Assembly (NCBI RefSeq): GCF_027489515.1
Contig: NZ_JAIXZS010000083.1
Span: 59,686 to 123,685, forward strand
Direction of reading: 5' to 3'
Origin: Novosphingobium sp.
GTDB taxonomy: Bacteria > Pseudomonadota > Alphaproteobacteria > Sphingomonadales > Sphingomonadaceae
DNA: 64,000 bases
In this document: positions 26,235 through 33,441 of the stretch, piece after piece
Layout: every line of letters starts with the position of its first letter
Position numbering within the stretch: position 1 is the stretch's first letter
Notes under the pieces: generated by a model
Seen by the model: the letters and a program-made list of their open reading frames with translations, nothing else
The model's database searches: none
What the model was told of the DNA's origin: nothing
Position numbers and translations under genes: made by a program

Positions 26235-27260
26235 CTAGACGTAGAGAGTCGTGTCCTCTGCCTTGCGCATCTGCATCAGCGCGCGGCGGGCACGGATTGC
26301 GCCGGCATCGGTCTTGAGGATCGCGGGGCGCGCTTCCCAGAAGTCCTGATCACCCAGAGCGCGCTGGGCAGCTTCGATCATCGGCTCGTCTTCTTCGGTG
26401 AACACGCGGCGGGCCATTTCGGCGGCTTGTTCGTTGTCTTCGTGATCGTAGAAATAGTGCGACGAGGTTTCGGTCTCGGGCGTGATGATGTGCGGGTTGA
26501 TCATGGGCGGGACGATCAGATCCGCGCGCTGTGTCCCCGATTTGGCGAGGCCAACGGTGAGAGCCATCGCGGCTGGTGCATGCCAGCGCATATGCAGCCA
26601 CTGATCGATTTTCGCGCCTTGCTCGAGCATGGGCTTCGACCATTCGGGCGGCTCTGCGCAGGTCATGTCCCAATTGTTCCAGATCGCGCCGCCGGCTGTG
26701 TTGTCGTCATCGTGGCGGACGGTCTGCTCGCCGTGGAAGATCGAACCGTTGACGCCGAAGGTCTCGACGTGGAGGAACTCGGCGTGGGTCAGGTCCATCA
26801 AGTTGTCGGTGATGAGCTCGTAGTTGCCCTCGATGCGCAAGACACCGCGGTGCATGCCGCGGTCCTCGTCAAGGAAGCCGAAATCGGGGATTCTTGCCGG
26901 GTCCGCCAGCGCCGGATCGCCCGGCCAGAACCACAAGCCGCGATGCTTCTCCACGATGGGCATTGCAGGCGCAGTGACATGAGCCGGCGGATCGCCGGGG
27001 AAGGGCGAGTGGACACAGGAGCCCTGTCCATCGAAGCCGAGGCCGTGGTAGGCACACTGGACGGTATCGCCCATGCGCTTGCCCATCGAAAGCGGCACGA
27101 AGCGGTGCGGGCATCGGTCGGCGATCATCGCGTAAGTGCCATCGGCCTTGCGCCACATCAGCCAGGGTTTGCCGAGCAGGGTGCGCGAGAGCAGCGCCTC
27201 GCCCTCGATCTCGTCGGCCCAGGCGGCCATGTACCAGACGTTCTTCACATAGGCGGTCAT
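26235..27260 (-). CDS. Rieske aromatic oxygenase, VanA-like O-demethylase alpha subunit
   Basis: 341-residue terminal oxygenase of the vanillate/dicamba demethylase group. The Rieske ligands are C50, H52, C69 and H72 (CPHR ... CAYHG). The mononuclear iron site is D156-x2-H159-x4-H164 (DLTHAEFLH), with the third carboxylate further on. The start MTAYVKNVWYMAAW is typical of VanA proteins. It is the last gene of a five-gene overlapping operon, its ATG overlapping the GMC stop. No reductase (VanB-type) is encoded in the window, so electrons must come from elsewhere. The context suggests O-demethylation of a methoxylated aglycone or a related oxidation. Confidence 0.93.
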   Translation of the reverse strand: MTAYVKNVWYMAAWADEIEGEALLSRTLLGKPWLMWRKADGTYAMIADRCPHRFVPLSMGKRMGDTVQCAYHGLGFDGQGSCVHSPFPGDPPAHVTAPAMPIVEKHRGLWFWPGDPALADPARIPDFGFLDEDRGMHRGVLRIEGNYELITDNLMDLTHAEFLHVETFGVNGSIFHGEQTVRHDDDNTAGGAIWNNWDMTCAEPPEWSKPMLEQGAKIDQWLHMRWHAPAAMALTVGLAKSGTQRADLIVPPMINPHIITPETETSSHYFYDHEDNEQAAEMARRVFTEEDEPMIEAAQRALGDQDFWEARPAILKTDAGAIRARRALMQMRKAEDTTLYV

Positions 27261-28948
27261 ATTGCACTCGACTTGAGGAGGGAGACGGCGTGCGCGGCAG
27301 CTCGCGCGGTCAGCGCCATGTAGGTCAGCGAAGGGTTCTGGCTGGCGCTGGAAGCCATTTGCGCGCCGTCGGTCACGAAGAGATTGGCGACGTCATGCGC
27401 CTGGCTCCACTTGTTGAGCACCGAGGTCGCGGGATCGAGCCCCATGCGCGCGCCGCCCATTTCGTGGATCGCGGTGCCGCCGGGGCCGGGGCGGTCGAAG
27501 CCAAACATGACCTGTCCGCCTGCCTTGGTGAGCATTTCGGTCGCATCAGCCTTGGCCTGGGCGAGCGCGGCGTGTTCCTCTGCTCCGAAGGCGAATTCGA
27601 TGTGCAACTGAGGGATGCCGTTGCTGTCGGTCTTCGTGCGGTCAAGCGTGAGGCGGTTGGTGGCGCGGGGGACGCAATCGGCAAAGCCGACGAGAACCAT
27701 GCGCCATGGGCCAGGCTTCCGAAGGCTGTTCTTGTAGTCCTTGCCGATGCCCGCCGCTCTCTTGCCGGCGGTCCATGTCGATTGCAGCGCGCCGCCCTGA
27801 AACGAGAAGCCGCGGGTGTGGCCCACACCGTCCATGGTTTCCATGTTGCGATAGCGCGGGATCACCGCACCGGTGGGGCGGTTGCCGAAGCTGGTCCACT
27901 GCTCGAAGCCGGGCATGATCGCGGCGGCGGAAAGCGTGTTGGCGTGGTCCATGATGTGGGTGCCGAGCACGCCGCTGCTGTTGGCGAGACCGTTAGGCAT
28001 GGCCTCGCTGGCGGAATTGAGCAGCAGGTGGACCGAGTTGAAGGCGCCGGCATTGAGGAAGACCATCCGGGCGGTGGCCTGATGTCGCGTCTTCGTCTTG
28101 CTATCCACCCAGCGCACGCCCGTCACCCGGCGGGTCGCTGGATCGTAGTCGACATGCTCGACGGCAGCATCGGTGATCAGCGTGAGGTTGCCGGTGGCCT
28201 GCGCCGCCGGGAGCGTGCTTGATTGCGTCGAAAAGTAGGCACCGTAGGAGCAGCCGCGCGCGCAGATCGAGCGGCTCTGGCACAGGCCCCGGCCATCCTT
28301 TTCTGCCGTGAGATTGGCGGTGCGGCCAATCGTGAGGCGGCGTTCGGGCCAGGTGGCCATGATCCGTTCGCGCGCAGCCTGTTCGACCACGTTGAGCGCG
28401 AATGGAGGCTGGAACTTGCCATCGGGCAGTTGCGGCAGGCCTTCCGCCGCGCCCGCGACGCCGATGAACTCTTCCACCTTGTCATACCACGGGGCGAGAT
28501 CGGCGTAGCGGATCGGCCAATCGGTGCCGTGGCCGTCGCGCTTGTTGGCGCCGAAGTCGTAGTCCGACCAGCGGTAGCACTGGCGGCCCCAGGTGAGCGA
28601 GCGGCCGCCGAGCTGGTAGCTGCGGAACCACGTGAAGGCGGTGTCTGCGCCCGTCTGATAAGGGTTCTCGGCATCGTTCACGAAGTGGCCCTGCGTGAAC
28701 TCGGTGAAGTGGCGGTTGAGGCTTTGCACCGCATAGTCGCGGGCGTAGAGCTCGGCATCGCCTTCGCCGCGAAACGGCATGTCCCACGGGGCCTTCACTT
28801 CAGTCTCGTAATCGACCTGATGCTCGATCTTGCGGCCGCGTTCGAGCAGCAGGACCTTGAGGCCGGCCTCGGTCAGTTCCTTGGCCGCCCAGCCGCCGGT
28901 GATGCCGGAGCCGACGACGATCACGTCAAAGTTCATGTTCTCGTCCAT
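27257..28948 (-). CDS. GMC-family FAD oxidoreductase (glycoside 3-dehydrogenase-like catalytic subunit)
   Basis: 563-residue flavoprotein. The FAD fold is VVGSGITGGWAAKELTEAGL at the N terminus. The active site has the His/Asn pair typical of GMC enzymes: HEMGGARMG and QNPSLTYMA. A cysteine-rich segment (GRGLCQSRSICARGCSYGAY) is shared with gluconate-dehydrogenase and glucoside-3-dehydrogenase large subunits. It overlaps the small-subunit gene by one base (TGATG). This pairing is the established architecture of periplasmic glucoside 3-dehydrogenases, which oxidise the C3 hydroxyl of a glycosyl unit; 2-keto-acid or gluconate specificity is the alternative. An in-frame ATG at 28936 is another possible start. 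Confidence 0.93.
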   Translation of the reverse strand: MDENMNFDVIVVGSGITGGWAAKELTEAGLKVLLLERGRKIEHQVDYETEVKAPWDMPFRGEGDAELYARDYAVQSLNRHFTEFTQGHFVNDAENPYQTGADTAFTWFRSYQLGGRSLTWGRQCYRWSDYDFGANKRDGHGTDWPIRYADLAPWYDKVEEFIGVAGAAEGLPQLPDGKFQPPFALNVVEQAARERIMATWPERRLTIGRTANLTAEKDGRGLCQSRSICARGCSYGAYFSTQSSTLPAAQATGNLTLITDAAVEHVDYDPATRRVTGVRWVDSKTKTRHQATARMVFLNAGAFNSVHLLLNSASEAMPNGLANSSGVLGTHIMDHANTLSAAAIMPGFEQWTSFGNRPTGAVIPRYRNMETMDGVGHTRGFSFQGGALQSTWTAGKRAAGIGKDYKNSLRKPGPWRMVLVGFADCVPRATNRLTLDRTKTDSNGIPQLHIEFAFGAEEHAALAQAKADATEMLTKAGGQVMFGFDRPGPGGTAIHEMGGARMGLDPATSVLNKWSQAHDVANLFVTDGAQMASSASQNPSLTYMALTARAAAHAVSLLKSSAI

Positions 28949-29547
28949 CAGCCGAAGTCCACCGCTGTCCAGTCGCTGGAATAGGCGCGCGTTTCAGGGG
29001 CGACGGGCACCTTGGGATCGAACCGGCCGGGGACCAGTTCGTAATTGAGTTCCTTCGATCCGCCGATCTCGCTGGTGTAGTAACCGGTGAGGATCAGGCC
29101 CTTGATCGCGCGCCACGGGGCGGCGGCAGCATCGCCCTTGTAGGCGGCGGCATCGAGTGCGGCGAGCTGCCCGTGGCGGCGGTCGGCGGGCAGGGTGAGC
29201 CAGTTCGGCTTCAGCGTTGCCTCCAGCCATGCGGCATGATCGAGGCTGCCATCGGCACGCAGGAAGGGTGCAAAGGCGGGATTGGCGGTGGGTGGTTTGC
29301 GCGTACCTTCGAGGCCGTGGGCGAGCGCGACGAGAACGAAATCGCCAGCGCCGACGGTGCCAGCGCCCGGCGTACCGGTCGACGGGATCACGTGATCAGC
29401 GACCATGCGCATCAACTTGCGGCGGCGGGGGGAGGGGGCATCCTTCGGGTCGAGCTTGCCGAGCACCGCAGCGCCTCCCGGCACAGCGGCCTGGACAGCG
29501 ACGAGGGCGGCTGCGCCAAGGAAGTGGCGTCTGCTCCAGCCGGTCAT
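28948..29547 (-). CDS. Gluconate 2-dehydrogenase subunit 3 family protein, Tat-exported
   Basis: Small partner of the GMC enzyme; 199 residues from ATG 29547 (MTGWSRRHFLGAAALVAVQ), a clear twin-arginine signal. Such subunits carry the folded, FAD-loaded large subunit through the Tat system and bind at its active-site face. The body shows KLMRMVADHVIPSTGTPGAGTVG near the start and YYTSEIGGSKELNYELVPGR at the C terminus, both family hallmarks. The start codon overlaps the stop of the TIM-barrel gene (ATGA). No cytochrome c acceptor gene is present here. Confidence 0.92.
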   Translation of the reverse strand: MTGWSRRHFLGAAALVAVQAAVPGGAAVLGKLDPKDAPSPRRRKLMRMVADHVIPSTGTPGAGTVGAGDFVLVALAHGLEGTRKPPTANPAFAPFLRADGSLDHAAWLEATLKPNWLTLPADRRHGQLAALDAAAYKGDAAAAPWRAIKGLILTGYYTSEIGGSKELNYELVPGRFDPKVPVAPETRAYSSDWTAVDFG

Positions 29548-30602
29548 TCGGCAATTCCCATCAGGCGGCGATTGAGTGCGCGGTCGGCGCCGCCTGCGGC
29601 AAAATCGTCGAAGGCGTGGTCGGTCACCGTGATGATGTGCCGTGCAATGAAGGGCGCGCCTTCCGCAGCGCCAACTTCGGGGTGCTTCAGCGCGCATTCC
29701 CATTCGAGCACGGCCCATCCGGCAAAATCGTTGGCGGCCATCTTGCTGAAGATCGCGCCGAAATCGGTCTGGCCGTCACCCAGCGAGCGGAAGCGACCGG
29801 GGCGGTCGACCCAGCCTTGATAGCCGCCGTAGACGCCCGAGCGGCCATTGGGGCGGAATTCGGCGTCCTTCACGTGGAAGCATTTGATGCGTTCGCGGTA
29901 GATGTCGATGAACTGCAGGTAATCGAGGCATTGCAGCACGAAGTGGCTGGGATCGTAGAGAATGTTGGCGCGCGGGTGATTGCCGACAGCTTCGAGAAAG
30001 CGCTCGAAGGTGACGCCGTCGTGGAGGTCCTCGCCGGGGTGGATTTCATAGGCAGCATCGACGCCATTGTCCTCGAACACATCGAGGATAGGCTTCCAGC
30101 GGCGGGCAAGCTCGGCGAAGGCATCCTCGACGAGGCCGGCGGGACGGGCGGGCCAGGGGTAGAAGTACGGCCAGGCGAGCGCGCCGGAGAATGTGGCGTG
30201 CGCGGTGAGGCCAAGGCGGCGGCTGGCGATGGCGGCATTCTTGACCTGTTGCACCGCCCATGCCTGCCGCGCTGCGGGATTGCCGTGGACCTGGGCGGGC
30301 GCGAAGCCATCAAACTGCGCATCGAATGCAGGGTGGACGGCGACGAGCTGGCCTTGCAGGTGCGTCGATAGCTCGGTCACTTCGAGGCCCTTGTCGGCGA
30401 GCATGCCCTTGATCTCGTCGCAGTAAGTCTGGCTTTCCGCGGCGAGATCGAGGTTGAACAGGCGTGCGTCCCAGCTGGGGATCTGGAGGCCCTTGTAGCC
30501 GAGACCTGCCATGTAATCAGCGATGGCGGGGAGGCTGTTGAACGGAGCGCTGTCGCCCGCGAACTGTGCGAGGAAGATGCCGGGGCCTTTGATCGTCTTC
30601 AT
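29544..30602 (-). CDS. Sugar phosphate isomerase/epimerase-fold (TIM barrel) protein
   Basis: 352-residue xylose-isomerase-like barrel from ATG 30602 (MKTIKGPGIFLAQFAGDS); the ribosome site GAGGA lies upstream. Candidate metal ligands are the glutamate in AAYEIHPGEDL, aspartate in NILYDPSHF, histidine in IKCFHVKDAEF and glutamate in AVLEWECAL, the usual E/D/H/E set. In clusters with Gfo/Idh/MocA and GMC/subunit-3 proteins this family handles 3-keto sugars, by isomerisation, hydration or elimination. Its own reaction is not readable. Eleven bases after the Gfo/Idh gene, overlapping the subunit-3 gene. Confidence 0.88.
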   Translation of the reverse strand: MKTIKGPGIFLAQFAGDSAPFNSLPAIADYMAGLGYKGLQIPSWDARLFNLDLAAESQTYCDEIKGMLADKGLEVTELSTHLQGQLVAVHPAFDAQFDGFAPAQVHGNPAARQAWAVQQVKNAAIASRRLGLTAHATFSGALAWPYFYPWPARPAGLVEDAFAELARRWKPILDVFEDNGVDAAYEIHPGEDLHDGVTFERFLEAVGNHPRANILYDPSHFVLQCLDYLQFIDIYRERIKCFHVKDAEFRPNGRSGVYGGYQGWVDRPGRFRSLGDGQTDFGAIFSKMAANDFAGWAVLEWECALKHPEVGAAEGAPFIARHIITVTDHAFDDFAAGGADRALNRRLMGIAE

Positions 30603-30613
30603 GACAAGGATCC

Positions 30614-31729
30614 TCAGAGTGTGAGCGGCGTCCAGCCCGCGCGGGAAGCGCTGGCGCGGACGGCAGTGTCGATAAAGGCCATGGAGCGCAGGCCCTCGGC
30701 CGCGCCCGGGAGCAGTGGGGCGCTGCCACCGCGCAGGACTTCGGCTAAATCGCGGTAGAGGTTGGCGAAGGCTTCGAGGTAGCCCTCCGGGTGGCCACCG
30801 GGGGTGCGGGTGCGGCGCGCGGCATCGGGGCCGAGCAGGCCTGTGCCGGCGCGGATCACTTCGCTGCGGCCATCGAGGTGGTGGAGCGTGAGCGTGTTCG
30901 GCTCCTCCTGCTTCCACACGAGTCCGCCCTGTTCGCCGTAGACGCGGATGCGCAGGCCGTTGAGTTCGCCCACTTCGATCTGGCTGGCGAGGAGGACCCC
31001 GCGCGCGCCGTTCGCAAAGCGGAGCAGCACGCTGCAATCATCGTCAAGCTGGCGGCCCGGGACGACCGCGCCGAGATCGGCAAGGAGTTCGGTGACATGG
31101 AGGCCGGTTACGAACTCGGCGAGCTGAAAGGCGTGGACGCCGATATCGCCGATGCAGCCGCCCGCCCCGGCGCGCGCCGGGTCCACGCGCCATTCGGCCT
31201 GCTTGCCCTCCGCCGGGCCCGCGAGCCAGCCTTGCGGGTATTCGACAACGACCTTGCGGACTGCGCCAAGGGCCCCGGCTGCGATGCGGGCACGAGCTTC
31301 GCGCACCAGGGGATAGCCGGAGTAGGTGTAGGTGAGGGCGAAGGGGAGACCGGCGGCTTCGACGGCTGCGGCAAGTTCATGCGCTTCGGCCAAAGTGGCG
31401 GTCATCGGCTTGTCGCTGATGACAGGGAAGCCGGCGGCAAGCGCGGCGCATGCGGATGGCAAGTGATCGTGGTTGGGGGTGACGACTGCGACGAATTCAG
31501 CTCCATCCACCCGGGCGCGTTCGGCGGTGAGCAGCTCCGCAAGGCTGCCATAGGCGCGTGCGGGATCGAGGCCATAAGCCAGGCCCCCAGCACGGCTGCG
31601 GGCAGGATCGGCGGAAAATACTCCGGCGACCAGTTCGATCTCGCGGTCCAGTTCTGCCGCGATCCGGTGCACGGGGCCGATGAAGGCACCCGGTCCACCG
31701 CCGATCATGGCCATGCGCAGCCGACTCAA
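30614..31729 (-). CDS. Gfo/Idh/MocA-family NAD(P)-dependent oxidoreductase
   Basis: 371-residue sugar dehydrogenase/reductase, first gene of the five-gene operon. The Rossmann motif is MAMIGGGPGAFIG; the conserved lysine-proline is in ISDKPMTATL; the substrate helix has GGCIGDIGVHAFQLAEF with the catalytic aspartate and histidine. The start appears to be TTG 31729 with GGGAG eight to nine bases upstream; ATG 31714 would shorten it by five residues. Members oxidise or reduce C3 or C2 of glycosyl groups. In the C-glycoside pathway a Gfo/Idh enzyme (DgpA type) can perform the 3-oxidation that precedes deglycosylation. Confidence 0.9.
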   Translation of the reverse strand: MSRLRMAMIGGGPGAFIGPVHRIAAELDREIELVAGVFSADPARSRAGGLAYGLDPARAYGSLAELLTAERARVDGAEFVAVVTPNHDHLPSACAALAAGFPVISDKPMTATLAEAHELAAAVEAAGLPFALTYTYSGYPLVREARARIAAGALGAVRKVVVEYPQGWLAGPAEGKQAEWRVDPARAGAGGCIGDIGVHAFQLAEFVTGLHVTELLADLGAVVPGRQLDDDCSVLLRFANGARGVLLASQIEVGELNGLRIRVYGEQGGLVWKQEEPNTLTLHHLDGRSEVIRAGTGLLGPDAARRTRTPGGHPEGYLEAFANLYRDLAEVLRGGSAPLLPGAAEGLRSMAFIDTAVRASASRAGWTPLTL

Positions 31730-31760
31730 GCTGACTTCTCCCGTTCTATTTGTAATTAGC

Positions 31761-31776
31761 GTTCTAATTTATTAGA
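31761..31776. promoter_or_regulatory. Palindromic operator candidate between Gfo/Idh operon and GH43 gene
   Basis: TCTAAT-tt-ATTAGA at 31763-31776 is a perfect 14-base palindrome in the 95-base divergent promoter region. A related element (TTCTATTTGTAATTAG) lies 19-20 bases to its left. The ATTAGA half-site recurs in other promoters of the window (37324, 43404, 42205). Confidence 0.6.
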
Positions 31777-31824
31777 GCTGCGGTTTCAAGCACCTGATCG
31801 GATGCTGAAAGGGAGAACTTGTCG

Positions 31825-33438
31825 ATGGCGGACCTTGATCTCGACCGGCGGTCGCTGTTTGCGCTGGGCAGTGTGGCACTGGCGAGCGGTTCGATGCCGC
31901 GTGTGGCCGGTGGAGCGACACCGCAATGGGGACGTGGCATCGAAGGGCAGCGCAAGGCGGACCTCGGCAATGGCATGTTCCGCAATCCGGTCCTCGCGGG
32001 CGACTATCCCGATCCTTCGATCCTCAAGGACGGCGACGACTACTACCTGACGCATTCGAGCTTCGATGCGGCGCCCGGCCTCCTGATCTGGCATTCGCGC
32101 GATCTGGTGAACTGGGTGCCGGTCGGTCCCGCGCTTGCGAATCCGGCGGCCATCGGCTTCGCGGTGGATCTGGTGAAGCATGGCGGGCGCTATTTCATCT
32201 ATATCCCTTTCATCCCGGCGCCGTGGTCGGACAAGGTGAAGGACGCGCCGCAGATCTGGGTGATCCATGCGGACAAGATCACCGGGCCGTGGAGCGAGCC
32301 GATCGACCTTGGCATTCTCGGCTACATCGATCCCGGCCATATCGTGGGCGAGGACGGCAAGCGCTATCTGTTCCTTTCGGGCGTGGCACGGGTCGAACTG
32401 GCGGACGACGGGCTCTCCGCGGTGGGACCGGTGAGCCATGCTTTCGATGGCTGGAAGTACCCCGAAGAATGGGTGACCGAGGCCTATGCACTGGAAGGCC
32501 CCAAGCTCTTGCGGCGGGGCGGCTGGTTCTACCTGGTAACGGCGGTGGGCGGGACGAGCGGGCCGCCGACAGGGCACATGGTGACGGCGGCGCGTGCGCG
32601 CTCGGTCCATGGGCCGTGGGAGAATTGCCCGCACAATCCCATCGTGCGCACACGCGACGCGAGCGAAGCCTGGTGGTCGCGCGGGCATGCGACAGCGGTC
32701 GAGGGGCCGGGCGGGCAATGGTACTTCGTCTACCACGGCTACGAGAATGGCTACCGTACGCTGGGGCGCCAGACCTTGCTGGAGCCTTTCGTGTGGACGG
32801 CGGATGGCTGGCCCAAGGCGCTGGGCGGTGACTTGTCGCGCGCGCTGCCAATGCCGGGCGGCAAGTCGGGCGGGCCGCACGGGATGGCGCGGTCCGATGC
32901 CTTTGCCGCATCCTCGCTCGGCACGCGCTGGACGGCCTATGGCGTATCGCCGGACGAAGCCGGGCGGATCGCCATGGGCGGCGGCAGGCTGGTGCTGCCT
33001 GGCAAGGGCAGTGGGCCGGGCGATGGCAGTGTGCTGACGCAGATGGTCGGCGACCGGGCTTACGAGATCACTGTCACGGTGGAGCTTGAGGGTGAGGGCG
33101 AGGCTGGGCTGCTGTTGTTCTACAACCGGCGGCTGTTCCTCGGCATGGGAATCACCGGCTCCGGGATGGCGAGCTATCGCGGCGGCACGCCGATGTATTG
33201 GCGTGAACCGGCGCCGGCCGCGCGCAAATTGTGGCTGCGGATCGTCAACGATCACCAGATCGTGACCTTCTACTACAGCGCTGATGGCGAGCGCTGGACG
33301 CGGCACGAGGTGCGCTCGGAAGTCTCCGGCTACAACGCGAATACCATGGACGAGCTTGCCAGCCTGCGGCCCGCGCTGTTTGCTGCGGGCAAGGGGCAGG
33401 GGGTGTTCCGCGACTTCCGCTACCGCGCGCTGGACTGA
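31825..33438 (+). CDS. Glycoside hydrolase family 43-like enzyme with Tat-like leader
   Basis: About 537 residues from ATG 31825, nine bases after AAGGGAG; TTG 31819 is less well spaced. The N terminus DLDRRSLFALGSVALASG resembles a twin-arginine signal. The five-blade propeller shows the GH43 acids: aspartate in NPVLAGDYPDPSI, aspartate in LGYIDPGHIVG and glutamate in TEAYALEGPKL. After about residue 340 a beta-sandwich domain (LLLFYNRRLFLGMGITGSG, IVTFYYSADGERW) resembles the accessory domain of beta-xylosidases. Likely releases xylose or arabinose from glycosides. Ends three bases from the convergent GH3 gene. Confidence 0.9.
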   Translation: MADLDLDRRSLFALGSVALASGSMPRVAGGATPQWGRGIEGQRKADLGNGMFRNPVLAGDYPDPSILKDGDDYYLTHSSFDAAPGLLIWHSRDLVNWVPVGPALANPAAIGFAVDLVKHGGRYFIYIPFIPAPWSDKVKDAPQIWVIHADKITGPWSEPIDLGILGYIDPGHIVGEDGKRYLFLSGVARVELADDGLSAVGPVSHAFDGWKYPEEWVTEAYALEGPKLLRRGGWFYLVTAVGGTSGPPTGHMVTAARARSVHGPWENCPHNPIVRTRDASEAWWSRGHATAVEGPGGQWYFVYHGYENGYRTLGRQTLLEPFVWTADGWPKALGGDLSRALPMPGGKSGGPHGMARSDAFAASSLGTRWTAYGVSPDEAGRIAMGGGRLVLPGKGSGPGDGSVLTQMVGDRAYEITVTVELEGEGEAGLLLFYNRRLFLGMGITGSGMASYRGGTPMYWREPAPAARKLWLRIVNDHQIVTFYYSADGERWTRHEVRSEVSGYNANTMDELASLRPALFAAGKGQGVFRDFRYRALD

Positions 33439-33441
33439 CCG

